Shown here in pieces: positions 35,935 through 47,092 of a stretch of 64,000 bases of DNA. The stretch covers positions 62,001 through 126,000 of the forward strand of contig NC_082424.1 of the NCBI RefSeq assembly GCF_004011695.2, read 5' to 3'. Under the pieces are notes generated by a model. That model searched no databases. It saw only the letters and a program-made list of their open reading frames with translations, and had not been told where the DNA came from. This DNA is from Ascochyta rabiei (lineage: Eukaryota; Ascomycota; Dothideomycetes; Pleosporales; Didymellaceae). The translations under genes and the position numbers were made by a program. The number at the start of each line of letters is the position of its first letter. Position 1 is the first letter of the stretch.

Positions 35935-37620
35935 TTTTAAACACCCCTAAGATAAGTACCTCTACAGGATCCTGTGCTACCCCTAGCAGCTCTAACATAG
36001 ACGTCGACGTAGACCCACCAGTCTACACTTTAGGCATAAACGTTAATAAACCTGACCTTTACTACAGAGACCACAGCAAGCTTAATAACTAGCTTATTTA
36101 ATGGGACCTCTTCTTCACCTTCTAAGGCGAGAAGGTTCCTGAGATTAAACAAGTTGTCCTTGCAGCCAGCTACATGCGCGGCAAAGCGTTTACCTAGATT
36201 AAGCCCTTTGTACAGCAGTACTAAGCTGGCAAAGCCCTAGACGACGTAGATGTATAGATGAGAGACTTCAACCTATTTAAAGAAAAGATTAAGCCTATCT
36301 TCGGAGTCTCTAACAAACCACACATTGCCTGCTGCAACATTTAGAAGATTAAGCAGGATAAGTCAGCCGCTAACTACGCCGCGGAGTTTCAGCAGCTCGC
36401 TGCTAACACTGACTGGGACAATACTGCTCTGATCACTATGTTCTAACAGGGATTGAAGCCTAAGGTTAAGGAGGAACTTATGCGCACCGGCGCGAGTACC
36501 AAAACCCTTAACAAGCTTATTAATACTGCTATTAACATTAATATACGCCTCTACGAACTTTAGCAGGAACTTTAAGACAATCCTAGAGCGCGCACTACCG
36601 TTATTGCTACTAACTAACCGCCACTAAGGAACTAATGGCGCAACAACCTAAACTGAGGACAACGAGGAGGCCGCAATTAGCCAAACACCGGTCGTCGCAT
36701 CTACAGCAACACACAGAGTGGATACTACGGACCAGAAGCGATAGACCTCTCAAACCTCAACAAAGGACCACCTAAGCGATGGAACGAGAAGCCTAGAGGG
36801 GGCAAGCAATCAGGAGGCAGCAAGGACTGCTACAATTGTGGCAAACCAGGCCACTTTGCTAGGGACTGCTAGATAAACAAGGTTCACTGCCAGTTAAATG
36901 TACTTACCTGTGATCACAATAACACAGAAGCCAGTAAATGGGAAATTCTCACTAATGACATTGGACGACTGCTGGAAGACCTAGAGTCCAGTCTAGAGGA
37001 CGATGACGACTGTATTGTACCTCCAATTCGTGTGGCAACACCTTACCAGGACGCCCAGACAGGCGAAGAAACGGAATACTACTCCAACGACGACCAGCGA
37101 TACCACGCGGTAGAATACAAGCGGACTAAGAGCAGCGTCCAAATAGGCAAAAAGTACAATAGACCCTTCCAGAAACAAGGAACGCAATACCTCACCCCTG
37201 ACAGTAGAGAATTAATGGTTATAGAACCAAAACCCTAAAGCGCGAGGAAGGACAACATGGTTGACAACATTATAGCCTACGAACAGACGGAAGACGTCGC
37301 CGCGGCACACAAACAAGAGCGACTGGCCAGACAACGCCAGAAGCGCGAAGACGAAGAAGCCTATCGTTAAATGTGCAAGGAACTCGTCAGCCCTATAGTA
37401 GGACCGCCAACAGGAGAATTCACACCAGAACTCCAAGAACTCGTCCATCGATTCAGGAAAGAAATCGACGACAGAGAACAGTTCGCTAACGATCTGGAAG
37501 AAGCTAAAGACCAGCTTTGGTGTAAGCGAGAAACACAGCTCAGCCTAGAACGTATGCGGAAGCAGAAAGAAGAGCTACTACTAATTAGCCCACAACTACA
37601 GTACATCCTGGACCACTAAA
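35935..37620 (+). pseudogene. gag region with CCHC zinc knuckle and charged linker
   Basis: Gag reads as N-K-P-D-L-Y-Y-R-D-H-S-K-L (about 36,050) and S-Y-M-R-G-K-A-F-T (36,170), typical of fungal gypsy capsid, with TAG at Trp and Gln positions. The zinc knuckle C-Y-N-C-G-K-P-G-H-F-A-R-D-C lies at 36,830-36,873 after an Arg/Gly-rich stretch. It is followed by two open stretches rich in Glu, Lys, Arg and Gln (37,032-37,238 and 37,371-37,619), likely coiled-coil linker between gag and protease. Confidence 0.85.
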
Positions 37621-40600
37621 ACCTAAAACATAGAAACCTTACGTGGACAGCATGCACTAAGGACGGATGTATAACCTACTACAACAAGAAGCTTAGTGCA
37701 GGATGGTTCCCAGCACAATGAGGCCTCTGTTGCAACTAATGGTACCAGTGTCACAACGACCTATGTGAACTCCATCTTATTAACAAGCGCCAGAAAGCAT
37801 ACTTTCCTGGCACAGATGACCCACAGGCCACGATACAAATGCAGCTAGTAGTTAACAGGAGTTACTACAACGCACACTGGCAGAACTGCCTTAACACGGA
37901 ATGCAGGAAGCACCGCAGCACCAAGGAGTTCGAAGGGTTCAGTAATGAGGGGACTTTTTTAGGCCAGCGCCTATAAGCCCCAGGGATCGATCTATTAATA
38001 GTATCAGGAACGATCACCTTATTAAGCTACCTATCAAACTAAATGGGAAAGCTATAATGGCACTCTTGGACTTAGGAGCATAAGCAAGTTACATATCCCA
38101 AACAGCAATGTAGCGAGCCGGACTCGGATTATATCGCAAGGAACATACTTACTTGCTCTAAGTAGCTAATAGAGAAGTAATGCCAGACGAACCGCTTATT
38201 GCGTTCGAAGTGATAGCGGCCCCCCTACAGATACAGGGGCATTACAAGGAAATAAACCTAGACGTCTTTGCAAAGGCCACGCACGACGTCATACTAGGAC
38301 TTCCTTAGTTACAAAAGCACAACCTACAGATAGACTGGGCACAAGAAAGACTTTCCTTAGAAGGATACAAATGCGGCACCAATGCACCTACACCTACGCA
38401 GCGCACGCAGCGGCTGGTAGATAAGAAGGAGATCAACAACATCTCTTCGACACACAAGACGCGCCAAGATAGAGCGGTCGACTCTGCAGATACTAAACGC
38501 CTCATGGATCACAAAGCGAAAGTTAAGGAGAAAAAGAGTGCACCTCCTGCTATCCCTGACGTTTACTGCCAATACGCAGTAATGTTTAAAGAAGAGCTTA
38601 CGGCAAAAGCCCTGCCAAAGCATAAACCCTAGGATCACGAGATTAAGCTCCAGGAAGGAAAGACACTGACTTTTGAAAGGCTATACTAGTTATTAGAAAA
38701 GGAACTTAAAGTACTTAGGGAGTACATCGCTGAGAACCTTAAGAAGGGATTTATTAGAAGATTGGAATCACCTGCAGGGTACCTAATCATGTTCGTTCCT
38801 AAAAAGGATGGCAAGCTACGACCTTGCATCGACTTCAGGAAGCTCAATGAAATCACCATTAAGAACCGCTACCTGCTTCCGAACATCACGGAGTTGCAGG
38901 ACCGGCTAGCAGGAGCTCAGTACTTTATGGCGTTAGACCTACAAGGCGCGTACAACCTTATACGCATAAAGGAAGAAGAAGAATAGAAAACGGCATTTAG
39001 GACGCGATACGGACTCTACGAGTACCTAGTTATGCCGTTCGGTCTAACAAACGCACCAGCAACGTGCCAGGAGTTGATTAACAACGTCCTGAGAGCACAT
39101 CTCGACAGAACTGTGGTAGCGTACCTAGACGATATCCTAGTGTATTCAAGGACACTAGAAGAGCACGAACAACACGTTACAAAAGTACTAGAATGCCTAA
39201 AGCAGGCAGACCTACAGCTTAAACCCAAAAAGTGCGAATGGCATAAGGAGGAAGTCGAATTCCTAGGGTACATTGTAGGACGACACGGAGTCAAGATCAG
39301 TCCAACAAAAGTAGAAGTGGTCAAGACCTGGCAGACGCCAAAAACGGTTAAACAGATCTAGGAATTCTTAGGATTTGTTAACTTCAACCGACGCTTCATT
39401 AAGGACTACTCTAAGATCGCAATCCTGCTAACAAAGCTCACGCGGAAGGATACACCATTTAAGTAGGGACAAGAACAAGACAATGCGTTTAAGGCACTTA
39501 AACAAGCCTGTATCGCACCTCCTACGTTAATTACGTTTTGCAGTGGCAAACTAATACGCATAGAGACTGACGCCTCAGATCTCGCATTAGGCGCATGTAT
39601 TACGTAAGAAAAGAATAGACTATAGCACCCTATCGCATACTACTTACGCAAGTTCTTAGGACCAGAAGAACGTTACAATGTGCACAACAAGGAATTACTC
39701 GCAATCATATCAGCCCTAGAACATTGGCGACCCTACGCAGAAAGTTGCTCAGAACTCACTATCTACACTGACCACAAGAACCTGGTATACTTCACCACAA
39801 GTAAAGTCTTAAATCAACGCCAAGTACGTTAGTCTAAGATGCTTAGATAATACAAATTCAGAATAGTATACACCCCAGGAAAAGACAATAGCAGAGCTGA
39901 TGCACTCAGTTAACGACACAACCTTGCTAGAGAAAAAACAATTAACCAGTTCGCAGTATTAGGAATTAACAACGATGGATCGCTAGGACCATCGCAACAG
40001 CTCAACAACATGATGCGGATCGAAATCGACCAGCGCATTACATCAGATGTACTAGAGGAACTTCAGGAAAAAGTTATAGCTAATTACTACAATGACCTGC
40101 TACATAGACACCCTAGAATCACACACACAATAGAACTTATTAAACAACACTACAAGTTCAGCAATATAAAAGACAAGGTCACTAAATACATTAAAAACTG
40201 TGTTAACTGCCAGCAAAATAAACACAGCACACACGCAAAATACGGAGAAATGCAGGCAATAGAGCCGCTAACGGCACTATGGACGAACATCACAATAGAT
40301 TTCGTCACTTAGCTGCCTATCTTAAGAGACCCTGTTACTGGATACGGCTACGACTCAATCTTCGTTATAGTCGACAGATTCACCAAGTACGCTGAAATGA
40401 TACCTTTTTGACATAGTTACACTGCAGAGCAGCTTGCACGAGTGTTTCTAGATCGACACATAAGGCATTACAGCATACCAGAATTAATCATTAGCAATTA
40501 AGACAAGCTCTTCACGTTAAATTACTGGACCACGCTCTTGGCAGCTATTGGTACCAAGAGGAAACTCTTGACAGCCTATCATCCACAGACGGATAGACAG

Positions 40601-41368
40601 ACTAAAAGAACGAATTAGACTATAGAAACCTACCTAAGGATATACAGCAACCAGCAGCAAGACAACTAGGTCTTGCTGTTACCTATGGCACAGATTGCAT
40701 ATAACAACAAATTGTTAGAAGTAACAGGAGAATTACTATTCTTCCTGAATCACAGGATGCACCTAAATCTCTTTACTAGAAGTCTGGACACACTAATACA
40801 GACTGAATTAGCAATATCCTTAGTAGCAAGACTAAAGGAAGTACACAAAAAAGCACTAGAAAACATCAGCAAGGCTTAAGAACAAGCAATCTCATATGTC
40901 AACTGGAAAAGAAAAACAGCACCTTAGCTGAAAGAGGGGGATAAAGTCTATCTCCTTACAAAAAACCTTCGTACACAAAGACTAACGAAAAAACTAGACT
41001 ACGTTAAAGTTGGACCCTTTTTTATTTCTAAGCAGATAAGCTTAGTTAACTATAGACTTAATCTGCTAAAGGATGCAAAGATCTATCTAGTGTTCCACAT
41101 ATCGCTATTGGAACCAGCTAACCCTAGAACGCCTATCCAGGAGAACTTCCATTATTAAGCCGACGGCGAAGATGAATAGGAAGTTGAAAAAATAGTAACA
41201 CATTAAGGGAATGGCACCAGGCGAAAGTACCTAGTTAAATGGTTAGGATACCCGGACTTAGAGAACACGTAGGAACCACCTGCGCACCTTACGAGTTGCC
41301 GCCAATTAGTACGCGAGTACCATGATTCGCAACAGACTCTTCGATCAAACCAAGAGCGCCCTAGGTAG
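37621..41368 (+). pseudogene. pol: Cys-rich spacer, protease, RT, RNase H, integrase, chromodomain
   Basis: Order along the sequence: a Cys-rich module W-T-A-C-T-K-D-G-C with later C-C and C-H-N-D-L-C (about 37,645-37,780); protease L-L-D-L-G-A at about 38,067 (usual D-S/T-G, Ser codon changed); RT with D-F-R-K-L-N, F-M-A-L-D-L-Q-G-A-Y and Y-L-D-D-I-L-V-Y (39,121-39,145); RNase H with E-T-D-A-S-D and Y-N-V-H-N-K-E-L-L-A-I; integrase zinc-binding H-x-C-C block ending C-V-N-C-Q-Q-N-K (40,198-40,225), T-I-D-F-V-T and A-Y-H-P-Q-T-D-R; and a chromodomain R-K-Y-L-V-K-W-L-G-Y-P (41,221-41,255). Ends at TAG 41,366-41,368. About 25 RIP-type stops. Chromodomains direct integration to particular chromatin. 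Confidence 0.92.
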
Positions 41369-41795
41369 CGGGCGAGGCACACATGCCTATGGACGCTGCA
41401 GGACAGTCAGGATTGACTTCCTTAGCCAGGTCCAACTCGCCAGCCTTAACCATTCCATTCGCCAAACACAGCGCCTTTTGCCGCGCGCGTTTATTTGCCT
41501 ATTTCAGGATTTTCTTATTACGCAACAATCGCGCAATTACGGTTGCAAGGAGCAACTTATCTTCTTCTACCTTTTTCTTATACTCCTTGCGAGTCTTATC
41601 TAACAACGCCTAAGACATGTTTACACATGGCTTGCCAGCCTTTATATACTTAGCACACTTTAGACCTTTTAGACTACCTGGCATAATGTAGCACTCGTGG
41701 CCGCTAAAGAAACAATAATTGCAGGGGACTTTGGCGGGTGTATTAGCTCGACGGATTTCTAATGCAAGACGGATGTTGCGGGCGTACAAGGACAT
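41289..41795 (-). pseudogene. Antisense cysteine-cluster gene inside the gypsy element, convergent with pol
   Basis: From ATG 41,795 to TAA 41,289 the frame is kept for 169 codons with three TAG codons, each fitting a Trp or Gln codon changed by RIP. The first 61 residues are open and hold V-P-C-N-Y-C, then C (E-C-Y-I-M-P-G-S), C (L-K-C-A-K) and C (K-P-C-V-N-M-S), spacing C-x2-C-x5-C-x10-C-x8-C; in related patterns a further Cys would stand in the C-x2-C position where K-Y occurs. A Lys/Glu/Arg-rich helical region and a neutral Ala/Gly/Ser tail follow. Its last 80 bp overlap the end of pol on the other strand. Not part of the standard gypsy gene set. A zinc-binding or nucleic-acid-binding role is an inference. 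Confidence 0.65.
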
Positions 41796-41895
41796 CTTGA
41801 CTTACAGGTTACTAGATGCGGGAATCGCAGATTATATAAAACTCTAACAGACAATTACATAGTTTAAGGACAAACTAAAGAGGAAGGGGGGATAG

Positions 41896-42382
41896 TGTTA
41901 CAATCCTGTGCTAGGGCACGGCACAAACATAAGTACCAGCCAACCAAGACCCCTGACTCCGCTCTGAAGGAACGAACAGTAGAGAAGGACAGAACAGATA
42001 GGGATGTTACGTGACTGCTTGTTAACAAGCATGACACATGTAACTGCTTGTTAACAAGCATAGTACAATATACTTGTCTACAAGCACTCTTATATATTTT
42101 ATTAGACTAACTCTAGTTGCTTATTAACAAGCACTGTATCTCCTAAGTATATAGTTAGTAGGAACATAACCCTTATAGTTCGTGTTTAACCTTATTAATT
42201 AAGTTTGTCTTTAGAATCTTAACCTGCTCTTAAACTAGACAGTACCCTCTGTACTATTCATTACACCCTATCTTTACGAGCTTTGCTTAGTTGATAACCC
42301 TTACTAATCCAGTAACCGTACTCATCCCCGAGAACCAATAGAATCAGTGCTTACGGTCTTTAACTAAAGTACGACTTCAACA
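41896..42382 (+). repeat. 3' LTR of the gypsy element
   Basis: 487 bp, TGTTACAATCC...CTTCAACA, the same length as the 5' LTR; followed by CTTGT (42,383-42,387), which completes the target duplication. Confidence 0.95.
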
Positions 42383-43013
42383 CTTGTATTTATTGTAGGA
42401 ACTAGCGTTATAACGCTAGCAATCTATCCTAGTTAAGTAACATAAGATAAGATAGATAGAGTACTTATTAATAAAACACATAACCTAGCTTTTAGAGACT
42501 AGTTTTTAGGCTAGTAGTAACGCAAAATTCTATATTATTTCTTATATAGAAAGTAAGTAACAGCTAGTAAGTAATTCTATATACTTTACTAGCTCTATCT
42601 CTTATTATAGGTTAAGTTATTATTATTTAATAATCTTAGTTGCGTGTAATGCCTAAAGGCCTTAGTATCTCTAAGCTAACGTTAATCTATTAATACTAAA
42701 CCTGGCTACAACTTTGTTATACAAAAAATCCTCTCCTAGTTTTAAGGATTTAATTGCTTCTATTACTAATTGAATTAGATCTATATTGGTTATGTTGTAA
42801 CGCGTTAAAGATTGGTGTATTTGGTGTTGGTGGGGCGTCACGCGAATCCGGGCATCACGCGCACGGACACGGTAATAGCCTTGAAACAAGCGATCGTCTT
42901 CTTCTCCCTTGTTATTGCTTGTCACTCCAAGAGAACCAACACACCATTTGTTCCAATCCAATAGTGGATCACTTCTTCGCCACCACTACGACGCAAGACC
43001 TAACCTCACCAAT

Positions 43014-43367
43014 TTATCCGCGATACGAAGCAATTGCATTCGCGCTCGCATCATTGAAAGAGTAGCACTTGTTGAGTTTGAAATCGCTCGTTGTGGAATC
43101 CACGTAACCCTGGTTGATAGCATCGGGGAGGCTACCGCAGTTATCGGGCGAGAAGAAGTACGCGTATTGGTGGCTGCCACCCCAGGTTGTGATCTTGAAG
43201 GACTTGAAGCCTTCGGGCCAGGTAGCACAAGTGTTGTCCCAGGTATTGACACTGTTTTGAACGATGTTGTTACAGTTGGTTCCGCTGTAGGTATCTATAA
43301 CGAAGGCCGAGCCGCTGGCGATAAAGATGGTTGTGATAGCAACAATGGATTCGATCGTATTATGCAT
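43014..43367 (-). CDS. Small secreted cysteine-containing protein
   Basis: 117 residues from ATG 43,367. The first ~20 residues (M-H-N-T-I-E-S-I-V-A-I-T-T-I-F-I-A-S-G-S-A) form a signal peptide. The mature part has four Cys (T-N-C-N-N, N-T-C-A-T-W, D-N-C-G-S-L, N-K-C-Y-S-F), enough for two disulfides, and a recognisable fungal pattern W-D-N-T-C...W-x-G-F-K-S...T-W-G-G-S...Y-F-F-x-P-x-N-C. The ATG chosen is the one in front of the signal peptide; the open frame extends 80 codons upstream but without meaning. A TATATAAA box lies at 43,485-43,478, about 110 bp upstream, next to a CACGTG site. The gene is only 140 bp from the edge of the nested transposons and is free of stops. Candidate extracellular or effector protein; function unknown. 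Confidence 0.75.
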   Translation of the reverse strand: MHNTIESIVAITTIFIASGSAFVIDTYSGTNCNNIVQNSVNTWDNTCATWPEGFKSFKITTWGGSHQYAYFFSPDNCGSLPDAINQGYVDSTTSDFKLNKCYSFNDASANAIASYRG

Positions 43368-44585
43368 ACTAAAGAGGCAGGGAAACTTTAAACCCGAATG
43401 TTGCTTGTAAAGAGTGGAGATCGAGAGCTGGTCGTTAGACGTGATGAGGTGCACAGTTGCGAAGGGCAAAGACAGGTTTATATACACGTGGACGATTGCC
43501 ACTTCTTTCAACGTTCGACTAATGTCTTTTGACTCTAGCACGCCTGTGCGAGGCAGCAAATGTTTGCTAGGACCGATCGAGATGAAAATCGGTGTAAAGC
43601 AGCACAAGAGAGGGCTTGAGGTTCCACATACTACTACGAAAGGGGGACTTGTAATGTATAAAAACCTTATGCTGACTGTATCTGTTACTCGGGTCTTCTG
43701 CCCCGGAGCGTAATATCCAATGGCAAAGGTTGATAGAAAAGGGCAAGCTCTCTCAAGTCCTTTGATATCTCTTAATTATGGCATTTGAGTCTTAATCAAC
43801 TGATATCGATTGATCGTTGAAGCTGACCTTGCGTGTGCAATACGGCACGTGATGTGTTTAGCACTATTCGTCAGCATTGCCGACTATCAAAAAGCCCTCG
43901 ATCACAACTCACAGCACCAGTTTACAGATTGGGTTAGGAGACTACACAGTCATGTAACACTGTTCACTGTAAACAGGCTGTGCAACGCATCACAGTTTAA
44001 TGCAAATAACATGCTGTACACGCTTCTTTACGTCAGACCTAGAGTACGATAAACTACGGTAGCTTCAGGACAGGTAGTACGGGCAGTGAATGGCACCTCA
44101 CGATGTAGAGGAAGCAAGGTCTAACAACTTACATACTCCAGATACTGCTATATTGATAAAGTATGATATGGGCCACTGAACTGGTGTTACCTTTTTCTGG
44201 TTAATGACGACGTTCGTATGGGATAGGGATTAGGGTTAAGACGCAGGTACCTGCAACTACGACAAGACCAGCTTTACCGTTAGTATTATATCGACCGTGG
44301 AAGTGTTTACGTCGCCAAAACAACGAATAGAACCGAAGTCAGTCTAACAACACCACCGGGTGTGGACAACGCTCATTCAAGATATGAGCACAGCGGGTTC
44401 GGGTAAAGGTCAACTCAGAGACTACTTCAGCATCATGACTCCTATTGACACGAAGAGAGGGCTTGTCAGATTGGCTGGTCGCAAATCTATAGGTTGCAGG
44501 TTAGGAAGCTTATTGACCATTATACCATGTAATCACTCCTCGAAATTTTATTTGTATCGTGTGAGGACCAGGATTGTAGCGTCCT
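43368..44585. other. Intergenic region without recognised gene
   Basis: Contains the promoter of the small secreted protein gene (to about 43,600) and the 3' flank of the tannase gene. Short open frames (e.g. 43,810-44,052; 44,360-44,656) show no motif. Confidence 0.5.
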
Positions 44586-46205
44586 CTAATCTGTTGCAGA
44601 ATAATGATAGCCGTCCGCTAGACCACTCTTACAATCCCAGCTGCTTGCTTCGTTGATACCTCCAGTAGCCAGGTATCTCGGCTTTTCCGGGAACCGACAA
44701 AGTTCTCTCGTCACCAATTCGCCCTCTTGATTTCTGGTCTCCGACGTGAGCGTCTCTGGTGGCTCTCCCTTCTCTACCCAATCCCGCAAGCTTTCCAGAG
44801 GATCGATCGGCACTGGGCCCACACCAAGTCCACAATGTCCGACACCTGGGGCAAGAAACAATCGAAAATAATTGTCGACTGCTTTTCCACCTCCCATTTC
44901 TCTCTCAACGCGCTGGCGGTACTTGACCGTGTTCTGATAAGGTATTATGGGATCGTTAATGCCGTGCCAACACAGCAGCTTCGCACCAGTGTCGCGAAAG
45001 GAGGAAAGATCTGGATTATCAGCGTCCAGAATCCAGCCAAACTCCTCATTCGCCTGTACCCACAACGCGAAAAACTCAGAGGTAGTCAGCTTCGAGACGT
45101 TGAACATAGGGTCCTTGAGGAGAATAGCTCGGGGAAATACGTCAAGCACTGCTGGATCATTTAGAGTGCGAAGGCCGTAAGAGTCGATCGTGATGTTCAA
45201 AAAAACGTTGAAGGGTGTCCCATAAGGAAGTCCGGGGAAAATATTTATGCCGAATGTCGTGGTGGGACCCTCGTGAATCCGGCGAAACACATCAGACATA
45301 GCGTCTGTAACCTCGACTTTGTATCCAGAACATTCTATCCTTTGCCCAATATAACTCTTCGGGTCAAATAAACAATCTTCTGGGTCTCCGATGATTCCGT
45401 CCTTAGCGCCGTCCAATATGTCGCATACCTCCAAAGCTTTCGATGCTAACCAGTCAAACTCGCAATTGCTTACCAGCGTACCTGCCTCTTGCATCACAAC
45501 AATTGGCCAGATCCCTGACAAAACTACGTCTAGCAACTTAAGGGCGGGCGCAGCAGCTAGAACTCCGTCAAGTAATCCCGGATATCTCTGGGCAACAGCA
45601 AAGCCTTGTCGACCGCCTTGTGAGCACCCGTTCCAGTACGAGTAGCGGGGTGGTCGGCCGTAGAATTGCTCTACAAGACTTTTTCCAACATACACCTGCT
45701 CTGCTAAACTTCTTGTTGCAAAATTGTTCACCAAGTTCCAGTCTATACCCTTTTCCTCATTCAGCATCCAATCAGCAGCCAAGAAGTCGACTGAATGCCC
45801 TCCATCGGTAGATGATGCTGCATAGCCGCCAGCAATTGCTGGGCCGAGTGCGATGTCGAGCATTCCTGTAGCCCAAGCACCGCCACCTGTAGCTTGAAAA
45901 CGCTCGTTCCAGGTATCTTGTGAAAGGGGTAGCCAAGTCTGGACCAAAACTTTGTCGTCGGCTCCTTGGTGTGCAAGATAGACCTTGACTTCGCAGAAGT
46001 TCAAGTTGGAAACTGGCTGAAGTAAGCCTGGGGCTACAGGCATGTCGAAATTTCGTTTTGCTTCTGCGGTTATTGAAATGACCTTTGCGCCTGGCACGGT
46101 CGGTGCCGTGAATGTCGATTCATCACAATTGTCTTTGTGGATGTTTTCATTTGTGGTGGCTCCCACAAAACCCCAAAGCTGAAGTGAGGCGAGTAACTGT
46201 CGCAT
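44586..46205 (-). CDS. Tannase/feruloyl esterase family protein, secreted
   Basis: 539 residues from ATG 46,205, single exon. This ATG is preferred over one 45 codons upstream because it places a signal peptide (M-R-Q-L-L-A-S-L-Q-L-W-G-F-V-G-A) at the N-terminus. The catalytic Ser is in W-N-G-C-S-Q-G-G-R-Q-G (residue about 193), the Asp in H-G-I-N-D-P-I-I-P, and the His in G-V-G-H-C-G-L-G; the neighbouring Cys of G-C-S and H-C are the pair that makes the family's CS-D-HC motif. A lid domain with a Ca-binding-like D-x-L-D-G-A-K-D-G-I-I segment follows the nucleophile. Length fits the family (about 500-580). Expected to hydrolyse ester bonds of plant phenolics. No damage is seen. Divergent from the hydrolase at 47,093. 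Confidence 0.9.
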   Translation of the reverse strand: MRQLLASLQLWGFVGATTNENIHKDNCDESTFTAPTVPGAKVISITAEAKRNFDMPVAPGLLQPVSNLNFCEVKVYLAHQGADDKVLVQTWLPLSQDTWNERFQATGGGAWATGMLDIALGPAIAGGYAASSTDGGHSVDFLAADWMLNEEKGIDWNLVNNFATRSLAEQVYVGKSLVEQFYGRPPRYSYWNGCSQGGRQGFAVAQRYPGLLDGVLAAAPALKLLDVVLSGIWPIVVMQEAGTLVSNCEFDWLASKALEVCDILDGAKDGIIGDPEDCLFDPKSYIGQRIECSGYKVEVTDAMSDVFRRIHEGPTTTFGINIFPGLPYGTPFNVFLNITIDSYGLRTLNDPAVLDVFPRAILLKDPMFNVSKLTTSEFFALWVQANEEFGWILDADNPDLSSFRDTGAKLLCWHGINDPIIPYQNTVKYRQRVEREMGGGKAVDNYFRLFLAPGVGHCGLGVGPVPIDPLESLRDWVEKGEPPETLTSETRNQEGELVTRELCRFPEKPRYLATGGINEASSWDCKSGLADGYHYSATD

Positions 46206-47092
46206 TGTAGGAGAACAGGATCGGGTTACATGCACGACGGAAAGCCGATGACAAAAGGTTGTCCTGAATATATGTGCTTTGCGCAGCCACTCTGCGCTAG
46301 GCTTTCTTAGCACGCCGTGTCGTGTAGTGCGTGGGATCACTCAAGCCTATCAACTTGCAACACCGCGCGTGAGTCGTATGAGCAGGCATTCGTATACCCC
46401 GCACCTCGTCAATGCGGGAAGATTTATAAGCATGCAGCCGCAGCGGCGAGGCGAAGCGAGGCGGATGTGTTGGCTTGAGCATGACCCAACTCCATTCAAC
46501 TGAACTAATCGGCAGTCGAAACAACGAGCAAGAGCTAAGTAAACACATTTTACGTGTTTAATACTTGAAAATATAGGCTGTTCACAATGTTGCACCTTTT
46601 TAGACCCTGTAGCACAGTGGAGCTGAGCTGTTGACTTAGGACGTAGCCGTACGGCGGCTAAGCCTAGGTGCGTATCTCATCTGTGGTGTACAGTGTTTTC
46701 ATGCTAGTTCTTGCTAAGTGATGTGAGTCACGAAGCCCATGTAATCAAGGGACGTGAAGCTTACGCCAAGCGTTCTAATGGAGTGACGTGAGACTTGTGC
46801 CAAGCACACTGCCTCCACAGTACTTGGAAATGTCCGAACGCCTACTACTGAATAGAAGCAGATGTCTGCACATTTACTGCCTGTTTGAGTAATTTCTTTG
46901 CATGTACGCGTATGCTGCAGATGAAGGTGGAAGTTGCAATCTATGAAGGAGTACAAAATTCAGAACGTAGAACACTACGGACGGAACACTACGGACGGAA
47001 CACATTAGCCTCCAAGTACTATCCTACATTTCTCCCCAAACACATATGTTTGCTAAACTGCAAAACAACATCCCATACGTTTTTCTTAGTGC
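46206..47092. promoter_or_regulatory. Shared divergent upstream region of the tannase and hydrolase genes
   Basis: 887 bp between two divergent genes. It includes a GC-rich AGGCGAAGCGAGGCGG tract near 46,447 and a short tandem repeat, GGAACACTACGGAC, twice and partly a third time at about 46,965-47,003, within 130 bp of the hydrolase ATG. No gene is seen; no binding site is assigned. Confidence 0.4.

Larger units (their letters stand above)
35448..42382 (+). mobile_element. Full-length chromovirus-type Ty3/gypsy retrotransposon
   Basis: Two 487-bp LTRs, target duplication CTTGT (35,443-35,447 and 42,383-42,387), polypurine tract AAAGAGGAAGGGGGGA just before the 3' LTR, and gag-PR-RT-RNase H-integrase-chromodomain order. 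It sits in the Fot1-like transposase gene. Mutations are mostly TAG at CAG/TGG codons. An antisense gene occupies the 3' region. Confidence 0.95.
32220..42830 (-). pseudogene. Fot1-like transposase, in three pieces, RIP-damaged
   Basis: The N-terminal helix-turn-helix/CENP-B-like part is at about 42,830-42,600 (L-V-I-E-A-I-K-S-L-K-L-G-E-D-F-L-Y-N-K). The DDE core lies at about 35,440-34,970: N-I-D-K-K-G-F (first Asp kept), S-P-L-G and W/x-N-N-K-I-R-L, and L-L-I-L-D-S-Y-R-S-Y (second Asp). A Lys/Glu/Ala-rich C-terminal tail is at 32,590-32,220. Multiple TAG codons exclude function. It belongs to the Tc1-mariner superfamily, pogo/Fot1 group, whose transposase cuts and pastes at TA. Confidence 0.85.
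31927..42872 (-). mobile_element. Fot1-like DNA transposon, split by two later insertions
   Basis: The terminal inverted repeats are CCGTGTTCGTGCGCGTAATG at 31,927 and the inverse of CCGTGTCCGTGCGCGTGATG at 42,872, continuing about 40 bp; the element is flanked by TA on both sides (31,925-31,926 and 42,873-42,874), as for Tc1/mariner/pogo elements. Subtracting the insertion at 32,597-34,448 and that at 35,448-42,382 with their duplications leaves about 2.15 kb, a usual length for Fot1/Pot2-type elements. Confidence 0.9.

Noticed and set aside
46600..46690. Possible tRNA-like fold
   Set aside because: Some stem-like complementarity but no B-box-like GGTTCGAATCC and no clear acceptor stem.
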